Assembly (NCBI RefSeq): GCF_037577855.1
Contig: NZ_JBAKFX010000053.1
Location: 1 to 27,740 of the forward strand
From: Dethiothermospora halolimnae
GTDB taxonomy: Bacteria; Bacillota; Clostridia; Tissierellales; VENL01
Reading direction: 5' to 3'
Length of the DNA stretch: 27,740 bases
A program made the position numbers and the translations under genes. Below are positions 1 to 7,941 of the stretch, one piece after another. Numbering within the stretch: the first letter of the stretch is position 1; each line of letters begins with the position of its first letter. The notes under the pieces are model-generated. The model made no database searches and was not told the DNA's origin. It was given only the letters and a program-made list of their open reading frames with translations.

Positions 1-86
1 TTTTGTAAAGATTTATTTCAAAATTTCCAGTAAAAATAGGAATTTATTGATTTCTACCTTATCTTAATCTAATCTTGTAAATCCAA

Positions 87-98
87 GGGCTATCGCCC
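87..98. other. Short GC hairpin in the 3' flank of the S9 peptidase gene
   Basis: GGGC-tatc-GCCC forms a 4-bp stem in otherwise AT-rich sequence, about 45 bases beyond the peptidase stop codon. On the plus strand it is followed by an AT-rich stretch ending in five T; on the minus strand no clean T-tract follows. It could be a weak terminator or the end of something lying outside the window. Positions 1-143 hold no convincing gene. Confidence 0.2.
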
Positions 99-143
99 AT
101 TAAAATTTTTGAGATGCGAAACTTCTGCTCTAGTTTAATGCCC

Positions 144-2156
144 CTATAATGTTCTAAAGTTTTCCAGTTCTTCTCCCAGTATATAATGACTAAACCACAT
201 TAAGTTTTGTTTCATAATAGCCCTATTTAATCCCGGTTTATTAGGTCCATGATCCATTCCTTTAAAAATAATCAACTCCGTGTCAACGTCCATATCCCTT
301 AATCCTTGATAAAGTTCATAGGCATTTGGTGTGGGGACCCTACCGTCTTTTTCTCCATGTTGAATCATGGTTGGGGTAGATGCTGATTTTATATAGGTCA
401 TTGGCGATGTTTTCTTATAAATTTCAGGACCATTCCATGGATTATCTCCAAGGAACATTCTAGTAAACTGGTGTATATCAGTGTTTGTATAATAAGTAAT
501 CCAGTTACTTATTCCAGCTCCAACCGAAATGGCTTTGAATCTATCACTATATGTGGAGCAAAATGCTGATATATATCCCCCTTGACTCCATCCCATGACT
601 CCTACTTTATCTCTATCTACAAACCCTTCTTTTATCAACATGTCTACACCACTTATTACATCATCATAATCCCCTATACCTAACTTTTTATAGTTAGCCT
701 TTAAAAATTCATTTCCATATCCAGAACTTCCTCTGTAATTTGGCTCAATAACAATAAACCCTTTTTCTATAAATTGTTCTATAGGATATATTTTATTTAG
801 ACCCTGTATAGGAAAAGAAGCCCAAGTTGGTCCCCCATGTATAACCACTAACAATGGATATTTTTTATTTTTATCAAAGTCACAGGGAGTAGATAGTACT
901 CCTTCTATTTCTAATTCATCACTACTCTTCCAAGAAACTACTTCCTTATTACTCTTAAGTTTACCTTCAAAAACACTATTTTCATCGGTTATCTTTTCAC
1001 CATCTAGATATAATTCAAATGTTTCCCCTTGGTCAGCCTTTACATAGGAGATATGATTTCCATCCTTAGTTACACTGAAATTCCATATAAAACTATCTTC
1101 ATTATTTAAAACATTCAATTGCCCATTTTCTTTTAATGTTCCAACTCTATAATTTGTCTTCTCCTGCCACTGAATAATTATGCCATGGTCATTCCACGAC
1201 ATTGGCATAATACTACTGTCAAAGTCTTCTAATGGTTGTGTTGTTTCCCCTGTATTCATATTATATATTTCTAGTATAGAATCATCTATTTTATCTTTAT
1301 AATAGTCCTTTTCTTTTATTGATCTTGTATAGCATATTTTATTACCATCAGGCGAAAATATAACATTTCCTCCTATCAATTCCTTCTTATTTATTTTTTT
1401 AATATCTTTGGTTTTAATATCAAGTATGTATAATTCCCCATCATCACAATCCTCCATATTAGGACTGGGTGTTGCAATGAATACAATCTCCTCTCCATTG
1501 GGAGATATGTCGAAGCTATCTACATGTAATTCTTTTTCATCAGTTAACCTACATGATACTGTCTTTTCCTCGTCTTCTTTACTATCATCTTTATCCACTA
1601 AATCTATAGGACTTTCGTGGCCTTCTTTAATATTTTCTATTCCTTTTTCTATTTCAATATAATATAAACAATTCCTTCTGTACTCTTTATCAATATATTC
1701 AAAGTCTCCATATTTCTCTTTCCGATTTTTTATATCTTCATCTTCCTTTGCCTTTGTTATGAAGTAAAATCCTTTTCCATCAGGAGACCATTTAAAACTA
1801 CTAACCCCTTCTTTTTTATTGGTAACTTGAACCCCGGTATAACCATCAGTCGGTTTAATAAATATCTGATTTTTCTCCTTATCCTTTTCTCCAACAGTAG
1901 ACAAATATGCTATATTTTTAGAATCCGGTGACCATATAGGACTACTGCTTTCAGTATTACCAGATGTTAAAGGATAGCTTTTTTTATTATCCTTCTTATG
2001 TATCCAAACATAGGATTTATACTCATTATCCTTCCAATTAACAACTTTTTTAACAAAAGCTAAATTTTCACCATCATTACTTATGTCTATATTATTAATT
2101 TGTGGTATAGACACAATCTCTTCTATAGTTAAATATCTTTTTTTACTATTATTCAT
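144..2156 (-). CDS. S9-family prolyl oligopeptidase / acylaminoacyl-peptidase-like serine peptidase
   Basis: This is a 670-residue cytoplasmic serine peptidase with no signal peptide. The N-terminal ~400 residues carry repeated SPDG/SPNG motifs (WSPDS, WSPDG, ISPNG, FSPDG), the signature of a TolB/PD40-type beta-propeller that restricts access to the active site. The C-terminal ~250 residues are the alpha/beta-hydrolase domain, with HGGP, Ser524 in GWSQGG, Asp604 in EKDGRVP and His636 in MDHGP, so the catalytic triad is complete. Family members remove acylated residues or dipeptides from short peptides. The open frame extends to a GTG at 2186, but the ATG at 2154-2156 has a strong GGGGGA ribosome site 8 bases upstream and is the better start. 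It follows the ABC-2 permease gene by about 115 bases with no clear terminator between, so read-through expression is possible. Confidence 0.93.
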   Translation of the reverse strand: MNNSKKRYLTIEEIVSIPQINNIDISNDGENLAFVKKVVNWKDNEYKSYVWIHKKDNKKSYPLTSGNTESSSPIWSPDSKNIAYLSTVGEKDKEKNQIFIKPTDGYTGVQVTNKKEGVSSFKWSPDGKGFYFITKAKEDEDIKNRKEKYGDFEYIDKEYRRNCLYYIEIEKGIENIKEGHESPIDLVDKDDSKEDEEKTVSCRLTDEKELHVDSFDISPNGEEIVFIATPSPNMEDCDDGELYILDIKTKDIKKINKKELIGGNVIFSPDGNKICYTRSIKEKDYYKDKIDDSILEIYNMNTGETTQPLEDFDSSIMPMSWNDHGIIIQWQEKTNYRVGTLKENGQLNVLNNEDSFIWNFSVTKDGNHISYVKADQGETFELYLDGEKITDENSVFEGKLKSNKEVVSWKSSDELEIEGVLSTPCDFDKNKKYPLLVVIHGGPTWASFPIQGLNKIYPIEQFIEKGFIVIEPNYRGSSGYGNEFLKANYKKLGIGDYDDVISGVDMLIKEGFVDRDKVGVMGWSQGGYISAFCSTYSDRFKAISVGAGISNWITYYTNTDIHQFTRMFLGDNPWNGPEIYKKTSPMTYIKSASTPTMIQHGEKDGRVPTPNAYELYQGLRDMDVDTELIIFKGMDHGPNKPGLNRAIMKQNLMWFSHYILGEELENFRTL

Positions 2157-2271
2157 TAAAACTTCTCCCCCTTTTATATCTATCACTTACTTAGATTCTA
2201 CGTTTTTTATAATTCCCCTTTATATTTCCATAATTTATTAATTGTTTTTAATTGATTTCTCCTTATCTCCT

Positions 2272-3072
2272 TTATGCTCCAGCACTATTATAATGATCTA
2301 CACCATATAACCAAATTTTATAAGCTAAAATAAAAAACAATATTCCTACTATAGGTGTCCCATACTGAAATAAGGGATGAAATATTACATCAGTCTTGTT
2401 AAGAAAATATTGCGATGGATAGAAACTAATAAATCCATAGGGTAATATAAATGTTAATAATATTCTTAATCCCTTATTATAAATTGAGATAGGATAGTTA
2501 ATAAAACCCCTTAAACTATTTAATATTGAACTTGCTACTGATGTAGAGTTTGTATACCAAAAGCTTAAACATCCTGTGATTATCATAACAGAGGCCTGTA
2601 TAAGTGTAGCCCCAAATAAAATAAATATTAACCAAATTATTTTTGTACCCGACCAGATTATGCCTAATCTAGACAAACAAGTTACAAGTACAATACTACT
2701 TAATATCAAATGCCCTATAAAAATATGTTCAAATTGTCTACTAATTAAGTGTAAAAAGGGATTCATCGGCTTAGTTAGAAACATATCAAATTTTCCTTGT
2801 CTTACAAGATTATCGAGGGAAGCCATTGGAGTATAAAAAATTATTCCTGCTAGTCCATAGGAAAATAAGTTTATAGTATATAAGAACATAATTTCATCAA
2901 ATCCCCAACCTCTTATTGAGTTAAATCTATTAAGTATAATCCATATTGTAAAATAATTAATGGTGTATGAAAATACAGGCATAAAAATATCCATAAAAAA
3001 GGCAAATCTATACTCCATTCTACATTTAAGATAAATCAAAATAAATCTCCAATATATTTTAAGATCTTCCAT
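2272..3072 (-). CDS. ABC-2 family exporter permease, second subunit (COG3694-like)
   Basis: A 266-residue integral membrane protein with about six hydrophobic helices (for example around residues 24-45, 58-80, 110-135, 140-165 and 235-255). It resembles the PF06182 ABC-2 permeases, which occur as two different permease genes next to one ATPase gene (COG4586/COG4587/COG3694 sets). It is the last gene of the three-gene set read from 4902 downward. The start has a GGAGG site and lies three bases beyond the upstream stop codon, so translation is probably coupled. The substrate is not evident; such sets are generally annotated as uncharacterised exporters. The product is full length for the family. 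Confidence 0.85.
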   Translation of the reverse strand: MEDLKIYWRFILIYLKCRMEYRFAFFMDIFMPVFSYTINYFTIWIILNRFNSIRGWGFDEIMFLYTINLFSYGLAGIIFYTPMASLDNLVRQGKFDMFLTKPMNPFLHLISRQFEHIFIGHLILSSIVLVTCLSRLGIIWSGTKIIWLIFILFGATLIQASVMIITGCLSFWYTNSTSVASSILNSLRGFINYPISIYNKGLRILLTFILPYGFISFYPSQYFLNKTDVIFHPLFQYGTPIVGILFFILAYKIWLYGVDHYNSAGA

Positions 3073-3075
3073 TAC

Positions 3076-3876
3076 TTAACCTCCTTGTACAACTAATTTT
3101 TTAATACCTTTTTTCCAAAGTATCATATCTATGATAAATAAAATTAGAATCCATAATCCTTGTTGCATAAGTATATTTTCTGCTTCAGCAATATTTATTT
3201 TCCCAAGATAAATAGACATAGGTGAAAAATATATTAGTCTAAAGGGCAAAAAAACTGAAATACTAATTAAAGTCTTAGGAAAAAACCATAATGGTATAAA
3301 TCTACCTGAAAATATTTTTAGCATATCATTTAAAAGCTTATCTAAGTGCCATACTGTCAATATCCAAAAGGAAAGTTGCCCTAGAATACAAGTAAGAATA
3401 AAATATATTATCATACCATTTAATAAAGCTACGGCAAATAAAATTGCATTCTCCTTCGATGGAATATTTATTCCAAAGCATAATATGCCTATTATTACTA
3501 CTGGAGTTAACTCAAATATCACCTTAAATAAATTATTCCCTAAGTTTTGGAAAACTAGATACAACTTAAATTTCATAGGCTTTATAAGATCCATTGCTAT
3601 TTGACCTGTCCTAACTTTATCTTCAAAATCCATAACAATATTACTGCTTATTATTGTTGAGATACCTGTGCTTAGTATTGCATAGGTTATCATCTCATTT
3701 AAATCTATAGTCCCCATTGAAGTAGATATTTTACCTGTAATACTTATTACAGCACTCCAAATGGATACCTCTACTAAAAGTGCTGCAACCCTATGTAAAA
3801 TACTTAAAAGTATACTCATCCTATAAGATAAATTGCTTTGAAAAGCATTCTTTGCAAACTGTAAATAGTGAACCAT
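3076..3876 (-). CDS. ABC-2 family exporter permease, first subunit (COG4587-like)
   Basis: A 266-residue polytopic membrane protein with about six predicted helices, paired with the ATPase at 3892 and the second permease at 2272. The cytoplasmic N-terminus (MVHYLQFAKNAFQSNLSYR) leading into the first helix is typical of PF06182 proteins. The ATG is preceded by a GGGGG site that overlaps the end of the ATPase gene, with 15 bases between stop and start, consistent with one operon. The two permeases should form a heterodimeric pore driven by a dimer of the ATPase. The family assignment is by general sequence character; the substrate is unknown. Confidence 0.85.
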   Translation of the reverse strand: MVHYLQFAKNAFQSNLSYRMSILLSILHRVAALLVEVSIWSAVISITGKISTSMGTIDLNEMITYAILSTGISTIISSNIVMDFEDKVRTGQIAMDLIKPMKFKLYLVFQNLGNNLFKVIFELTPVVIIGILCFGINIPSKENAILFAVALLNGMIIYFILTCILGQLSFWILTVWHLDKLLNDMLKIFSGRFIPLWFFPKTLISISVFLPFRLIYFSPMSIYLGKINIAEAENILMQQGLWILILFIIDMILWKKGIKKLVVQGG

Positions 3877-3891
3877 TATGTTATAGCCCCC

Positions 3892-4902
3892 TTATATAAG
3901 ATTTTTAATAGGATTTTTATACATCTTTCGTATTACTTCATCGGCATTAATGCCTTGTACTATAAAATCCTTTACTTTACTTTTTTTCATAACCCAACTA
4001 ATTATTGTTGCAGAATTTATACAACTCTTATCATACCTAATTTGTATCTTATTCTTTTCATAACTTATATCATTAACCCCCATTTTAAATAGTTCCTCAA
4101 AGTTTGATATGGGTGATTCTATTTCTATTTGTATTGATTCTTCTGTACCATATATATCTTTTAATTTATCGAGCTTACCATCATACATTATTGAACCATT
4201 ATCAATAACCATAACCCTTGATGCAAGTTTTTCAATGTCCTCCATATCATGGGTGGTAAGTATAACTGTTGTTTTTCTAACTTTATTAATTTCTTTAATA
4301 AAATCCCTTATCTTTTCTTTTACTACCACATCAAGTCCTATTGTAGGTTCATCAAGAAACAAAATTTCTGGATTATGAAGTAATGATGCACATAAATCAG
4401 CCCTCATTCTCTGACCTAAACTCAATTGACGTACAGGTGTATTATAAAAATCGGCTATTCCAAGTATATCTGAAAACAATTCAATATTCTCTTTATATTG
4501 AGCTTTAGGGATTTTATACATATGTTTCATTAATGAAAAGGATTCCGAAACTGGTATGTCCCACCACAATTGTGTCCTCTGTCCAAATACTACTCCCAAG
4601 TTTTTAGCATTTTCTATTCTATTCCTATGGGGGATAACCCCTTTCACTTCAACACTTCCCTTTGATGGGACAAGTATTCCTGAAAGCATTTTTATAGTAG
4701 TGGATTTTCCAGCACCATTAGGTCCTAGATATCCTACTATCTCTCCTCTATTAATTTCAAATGAAATATTATTTACTGCTTTTTTTATAATTTTTTTATT
4801 ATTAAACATCCCTTTTAACGCACCTAATAGTCCATCTTCTCTTTTTCTTATATGAAATTCTTTACTTAAATTTTCTACTTTAACTATGGCCATAATTATC
4901 AC
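3892..4902 (-). CDS. ABC-2 type exporter ATP-binding protein (COG4586-like)
   Basis: A 336-residue ABC ATPase that should energise the two permeases encoded downstream. Walker A is GPNGAGKST at residues 60-69, the Q-loop lies near VVFGQRTQLWW (about 104-114), the signature is LSLGQRMR at 160-167, Walker B is ILFLDEP at about 180-186 and the switch histidine is in TTHDMED. The C-terminal ~100 residues form the extra domain usual for exporter ATPases of this type. The GTG at 4900-4902 is preferred because an AAGGAAGG site lies 4-8 bases upstream; the ATG three codons later would be too far from it. A strong intrinsic terminator sits immediately upstream (4921-4956), leaving almost no room for a separate promoter. 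Confidence 0.92.
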   Translation of the reverse strand: MIIMAIVKVENLSKEFHIRKREDGLLGALKGMFNNKKIIKKAVNNISFEINRGEIVGYLGPNGAGKSTTIKMLSGILVPSKGSVEVKGVIPHRNRIENAKNLGVVFGQRTQLWWDIPVSESFSLMKHMYKIPKAQYKENIELFSDILGIADFYNTPVRQLSLGQRMRADLCASLLHNPEILFLDEPTIGLDVVVKEKIRDFIKEINKVRKTTVILTTHDMEDIEKLASRVMVIDNGSIMYDGKLDKLKDIYGTEESIQIEIESPISNFEELFKMGVNDISYEKNKIQIRYDKSCINSATIISWVMKKSKVKDFIVQGINADEVIRKMYKNPIKNLI

Positions 4903-4920
4903 TTATCCTTCCTTAATAAA

Positions 4921-4956
4921 AAATAATATGGTAGAGGAGAATGGATTCTCCTCTAC
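4921..4956 (-). terminator. Intrinsic terminator between GNAT gene and ABC-2 exporter operon
   Basis: Perfect 12-bp inverted repeat GTAGAGGAGAAT (4931-4942) / ATTCTCCTCTAC (4945-4956) with a 2-base loop, followed on the minus strand by a T-rich tract (4930 down to about 4917). It should end transcripts of the acetyltransferase at 4968. Only about 10-15 bases separate it from the ribosome site of the ABC ATPase gene. Confidence 0.85.
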
Positions 4957-4967
4957 ACCATCATGAT

Positions 4968-5456
4968 TTACTCTATTGTATCCACTGACTTCTCAGAAAA
5001 CATACATACATCACTCTCTGAAAAACCAACTTTTTTATAAAGCTTTCTGGCTACATGATTTTTTTCACTAACATCTAATCTAATTCTCCATAGATCTAAC
5101 TCTTTTCCTAATTTAAATACTTCATTCATTAACCTTTCAGCTATACCTTGCTTTCTATAAGGTGGGGCAGTCCATAATTCATCTACATATAATAATCCTA
5201 ATCTAGGATCTGGCTTAGGAATTAGCACAGCATTTATATATGCAATAAATTTATTGTCCTTTTTAGCTGCAAATATATAAAACATATCTGAATTTAGAAT
5301 ATTATATTCTTTTAAAAAATTTTTTAGCTTTTCATCTTTATAGCCTGGGAATTCCCCTTGTTCTTCACCATTTCTTCTCCACTCTAATAACTTAGAAAAA
5401 TCCAAATAATTATCTTTATTTATCCTTACTAAATCTATATCTTTATTTAAGTCCAT
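4968..5456 (-). CDS. GNAT-family N-acetyltransferase
   Basis: A 162-residue acetyl-CoA-dependent acetyltransferase. The GNAT core is visible: a beta-strand segment GLLYVDELWTAPPYRKQGIAERL containing the R-x-x-G-I-A acetyl-CoA pyrophosphate loop (about residues 95-118), then IRLDVSEKNHVARKLYKKVGF, which is the usual beta5/alpha4 segment with N-x-x-A-x-x-L-Y-x-x-x-G-F. The substrate cannot be told from sequence. The ATG has a GGAGGG site about 5 bases upstream. The gene ends just before a strong terminator. A second GNAT gene lies upstream at 5711, in the same direction, but the two proteins are not close paralogues. Confidence 0.9.
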   Translation of the reverse strand: MDLNKDIDLVRINKDNYLDFSKLLEWRRNGEEQGEFPGYKDEKLKNFLKEYNILNSDMFYIFAAKKDNKFIAYINAVLIPKPDPRLGLLYVDELWTAPPYRKQGIAERLMNEVFKLGKELDLWRIRLDVSEKNHVARKLYKKVGFSESDVCMFSEKSVDTIE

Positions 5457-5480
5457 TATTATCCCTCCATAATATAATTT

Positions 5481-5723
5481 TTATAATATCTTTTCATTCA
5501 ATTTCCTATTTATCTTTTCTTCAATTTCTAAAGTTTCTTTCCTTATGTTTTTAAAATCACTTTTAAAGCCCATCATAAACAGTTTTCTTAGCAATTGTCT
5601 CGTATGCTCAATTCTTATGCCATAATCGATTTCTTCCATGGAGTATCTATTATCCCCATATACTTTTATAAACTCTCTAATTAAATCTTTAGAATTAATA
5701 TAGAAAAACTTTATAAGCCTTTC
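5481..5723 (-). pseudogene. Start-less ORF remnant between two GNAT genes
   Basis: An open frame of about 80 codons ends with TAA at 5481-5483. It reads through IREFIKVYGDNRYSMEEIDY and ends in a charged, helix-rich tail (KINRKLNEKIL). It has no ATG until codon ~32 and no ribosome site there, and its 5' end runs into the 3' end of the GNAT gene at 5711 in another frame. The residue composition looks protein-like, so it may be the truncated 3' end of a former gene or simply fortuitous. I do not recognise the family. Confidence 0.35.
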
Positions 5724-6166
5724 TTATAAATCCTACTAGCCTCTCCTCCTGGATCATAACCATCTTCTATTCTTTCCCAACCATATTTTTCATAATAACC
5801 ATCATGAGTTGTTGTTAGATATACATTCTCAAACCCAGCTTTTTTAGCTTGTTTTTCACCATATTCTAATAGTAATTTACCATAGTTTTTGCCCCTTTCT
5901 TCCTCTTCTACAAATAGACATGCTAACCAAGGATATAAATCATGACGACTTATAAAGTCATTTACGATCAATCCAGCACACCCAATTATTTTATTATCTT
6001 TTAACATCACATAAAACTGAGGTAATGATTTCCCATCCTTTGAGGAATGCTTTATTGCATCACTATAGAATTTGTAGCTATCTTCACTTCCCCAAGCACC
6101 ATGGATGTAGTTTATTGCACCTTTAATATTAACTCCATTATCTTTTACACTCTTTATCTCTAACAT
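5711..6166 (-). CDS. GNAT-family N-acetyltransferase
   Basis: A 151-residue GNAT protein. The central part contains YPWLACLFVEEEERGKNYGK, where the R-G-K-N-Y-G-K segment is the acetyl-CoA binding loop, followed by the helix LLLEYGEKQAKKAGF and VYLTTTHDGYYEKYGWERI, the usual end of the fold where a Tyr often acts as general acid. This pattern is common in small Firmicute acetyltransferases of unknown substrate. The ATG at 6164-6166 has an AAGGAGAG ribosome site. A tiny ORF with a very strong ribosome site (6196-6246) and an intrinsic terminator (6281-6316) lie directly upstream, so expression may depend on read-through. Confidence 0.9.
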   Translation of the reverse strand: MLEIKSVKDNGVNIKGAINYIHGAWGSEDSYKFYSDAIKHSSKDGKSLPQFYVMLKDNKIIGCAGLIVNDFISRHDLYPWLACLFVEEEERGKNYGKLLLEYGEKQAKKAGFENVYLTTTHDGYYEKYGWERIEDGYDPGGEASRIYKKGL

Positions 6167-6195
6167 TTAAATCTCTCCTTTATATTGACATTTAT

Positions 6196-6246
6196 TTAAT
6201 TTCTTTTTCTCAACCTTATCATAGTAGGAATTAAATTCACTGGCAT
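6196..6246 (-). CDS. Possible 16-residue leader peptide
   Basis: ATG at 6244-6246 is preceded at 6 bases by the very strong site GGGAGGGGG and encodes MPVNLIPTMIRLRKRN before TAA. It lies between an intrinsic terminator (6281-6316) and the acetyltransferase gene starting at 6166. The strength of the ribosome site is the main argument for translation. It could be a leader peptide, or the surviving start of a deleted gene. Confidence 0.35.
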   Translation of the reverse strand: MPVNLIPTMIRLRKRN

Positions 6247-6280
6247 AATCGTCCCCCTCCCATTACATGTTTTATTGCAA

Positions 6281-6316
6281 AATAAAAAAGACCACAAATA
6301 GGACTCTCCTATTTGT
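6281..6316 (-). terminator. Intrinsic terminator upstream of the GNAT gene
   Basis: Perfect 10-bp inverted repeat ACAAATAGGA (6294-6303) / TCCTATTTGT (6307-6316) with a 3-base loop. On the minus strand it is followed by TCTTTTTTATTTT. It stops minus-strand transcripts coming from the FUSC gene or from the spacer at 6317-6806. It sits about 115 bases upstream of the acetyltransferase start, so it could also act as an attenuator for that gene. Confidence 0.8.
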
Positions 6317-6412
6317 AGCCTTTTAGCAATATCAAAATTTAAAGTGTTAAAATATCTTCTGAGAAATAGAAATAATTAATAATAAATAAACCTACAAAGG
6401 TTATCTAATCAA

Positions 6413-6526
6413 TTATTTCACACAAAAACTATATAAAGAACTATGTAGTTTCTTCATATCAGATACTTTATATGCTAAGCTTTTATAGTTATCCCTATCT
6501 TCTAATAATAGTGTCAAAAAAGACAT
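6413..6526 (-). CDS. Possible small protein of 37 residues
   Basis: ATG at 6524-6526 follows an AGGTGG motif, although only 3 bases lie between motif and start, which is shorter than usual. The product starts MSFLTLLLEDRDNYKSLAYK and ends LYSFCVK. There is no recognisable family and no signal peptide. It could be a real small protein upstream of the terminator at 6281-6316, or a chance ORF in AT-rich DNA. Confidence 0.3.
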   Translation of the reverse strand: MSFLTLLLEDRDNYKSLAYKVSDMKKLHSSLYSFCVK

Positions 6527-6744
6527 AATCCACCTGTAATATTATGTTAAAAAATATGATTATAAAAATATATTTCAACTCCAAAATATAAAGTAAATAA
6601 TTTTGGACATAAATATCCCACAAAAACATATTTTATCCATAATAAAAAAGTTAACTTATACTTTTTGACTTATTAAATTTGTACTATTTAGAAGATTAAA
6701 GAATAACTTTAAGCATATAATTACCTCCATAAAAAATATTCATT

Positions 6745-6786
6745 ATTTTCTATTAATTATATTTTCTATTAATTATATTTTATATT
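6745..6786. repeat. 16-bp tandem repeat, about 2.6 copies
   Basis: The unit ATTTTCTATTAATTAT occurs at 6745-6760 and 6761-6776, and a partial third copy continues to 6786. It lies just beyond the 3' end of the FUSC gene. Low-complexity sequence of this kind can arise by slippage; no function is evident. Confidence 0.7.
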
Positions 6787-6806
6787 AAATCATATGTCAA
6801 GAAAAT

Positions 6807-7787
6807 CTAACCTATATTACAATATTTTATTTCACCATGTTCCTTCATGAACTTTGATTTAATTTCAATAAGATAGATTAAATCATTAAAATATTGGTAT
6901 AAAACAGCTCTGTTTTCAAATTCTTCTCTCGTTTTAGGTAGGGGTGTATTTTCATAATATTTCTTTAGATCATTAGCTTTTTTCAAAAGTTCTTTTCCAT
7001 TATTACATTCATTTAATTCATCAGCTAACCTTTCAGTAAACTGGCTTAATTGTTTAGCTTTTTCAACTCTGATAAATCCTTTTTCAAAATACTTTTCCAT
7101 ATGTACAAGAATCTGATATTGTTGTTTACGCATCTGAAAATATTTTATAAAATAACTATTATCTTTTAATATAAAGTCATTATTAAAATTAATGGCATGG
7201 GTAAGACCTTTTGTCAAAATATTATCTAGACTTTTTAACCTATCTTCTTGCTCTTCGATGGAACATTGATTTATTAACTGCAATTTCATATTGTATAAAA
7301 TTTTTCTTATTAAATCTTCTGATTCTAATTGTAGATTCCTTACTTGATTTTCTTTATTAGGCATATGAAAATTCATACCCCAAGCCACTATAATTCCAAT
7401 TAGCAATAATGCCAATTCGTTAAACATAATATCCCAACTAAAGTTTTCTATATTATAAATATGGGTTACTAAAACCGTACTGACTGTCAATCCTTCCGTT
7501 ACTTTAAAAATTGTAAGTGATGGTATGAGTAGGGTTAAAAAAATGCCTAATACAATTAAATCATGTCCTCCAGTTTGAAATAAAATAATTGCTATAACTA
7601 TTGCTATAGTGGCAGTTATAATTCTTTTTATTCCTACCACATAGGTTTGAACCCTTGTGTCTAAAATACTTATCATACATATAATCCCTGCTGTGGCACT
7701 ATATTTTAACCCAATAGAATCCGATATGATTATCGACAGTATTACCCCAATAGATATCTTAGCTGCCCTATAAATTAATTTTTTCAC
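6807..7787 (-). CDS. Aromatic acid exporter family / FUSC-like membrane protein (ArAE_1, DUF939 type)
   Basis: A 326-residue protein. The first ~145 residues form about five or six closely packed hydrophobic helices beginning MKKLIYRAAKISIGVILSII, with the characteristic TAGIICMISILDTRVQTY segment after the first helix. The remaining ~180 residues are a soluble, helix-rich cytoplasmic domain (ArAE_1 C-terminal domain type). Proteins of this family are predicted exporters related to AaeB/FUSC; the substrate is not known for Firmicute members. The start is a GTG at 7785-7787 with GGGGTG about 7 bases upstream. It follows the ABC exporter operon but is separated from it by a terminator (7873-7923), so it probably has its own weak promoter in 7790-7870. 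Confidence 0.85.
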   Translation of the reverse strand: MKKLIYRAAKISIGVILSIIISDSIGLKYSATAGIICMISILDTRVQTYVVGIKRIITATIAIVIAIILFQTGGHDLIVLGIFLTLLIPSLTIFKVTEGLTVSTVLVTHIYNIENFSWDIMFNELALLLIGIIVAWGMNFHMPNKENQVRNLQLESEDLIRKILYNMKLQLINQCSIEEQEDRLKSLDNILTKGLTHAINFNNDFILKDNSYFIKYFQMRKQQYQILVHMEKYFEKGFIRVEKAKQLSQFTERLADELNECNNGKELLKKANDLKKYYENTPLPKTREEFENRAVLYQYFNDLIYLIEIKSKFMKEHGEIKYCNIG

Positions 7788-7872
7788 TTAATTTCACCCC
7801 ATTATTCCTTGCCTTTTTCATTAGTTTAGTATAAATATCAATCCTATATCTTTAATAACACCTTCTGACCCC

Positions 7873-7923
7873 AAAAAAAAACCTCCTTAGTTCACCTATT
7901 ATAAATAATATACCCTAAGGAGG
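7873..7923 (-). terminator. Intrinsic terminator of the ABC exporter operon
   Basis: Inverted repeat CCTCCTTAG (7882-7890) / CTAAGGAGG (7915-7923) with a 24-base AT-rich loop, followed on the minus strand by nine T. It lies 19 bases beyond the stop codon of the second ABC subunit. A stem containing AAGGAGG could also mask or mimic a ribosome site, but no start codon follows. Confidence 0.85.
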
Positions 7924-7941
7924 AAAAAATAATATTATCTA

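Larger units (their letters stand above)
6317..6806. other. AT-rich intergenic region
   Basis: This ~490-base spacer holds a possible 37-codon minus-strand ORF (6413-6526) and a 16-bp tandem repeat (6745-6786). I see no other gene, structured RNA motif or clear promoter. It is very AT-rich, so chance matches to -10 elements are uninformative. Confidence 0.5.

Noticed and set aside
4910..6320. T-box or known riboswitch leaders before the minus-strand genes
   Set aside because: No T-box motif (AGGGTGG-type) or recognisable conserved riboswitch core was found near the terminators at 4921 and 6281.
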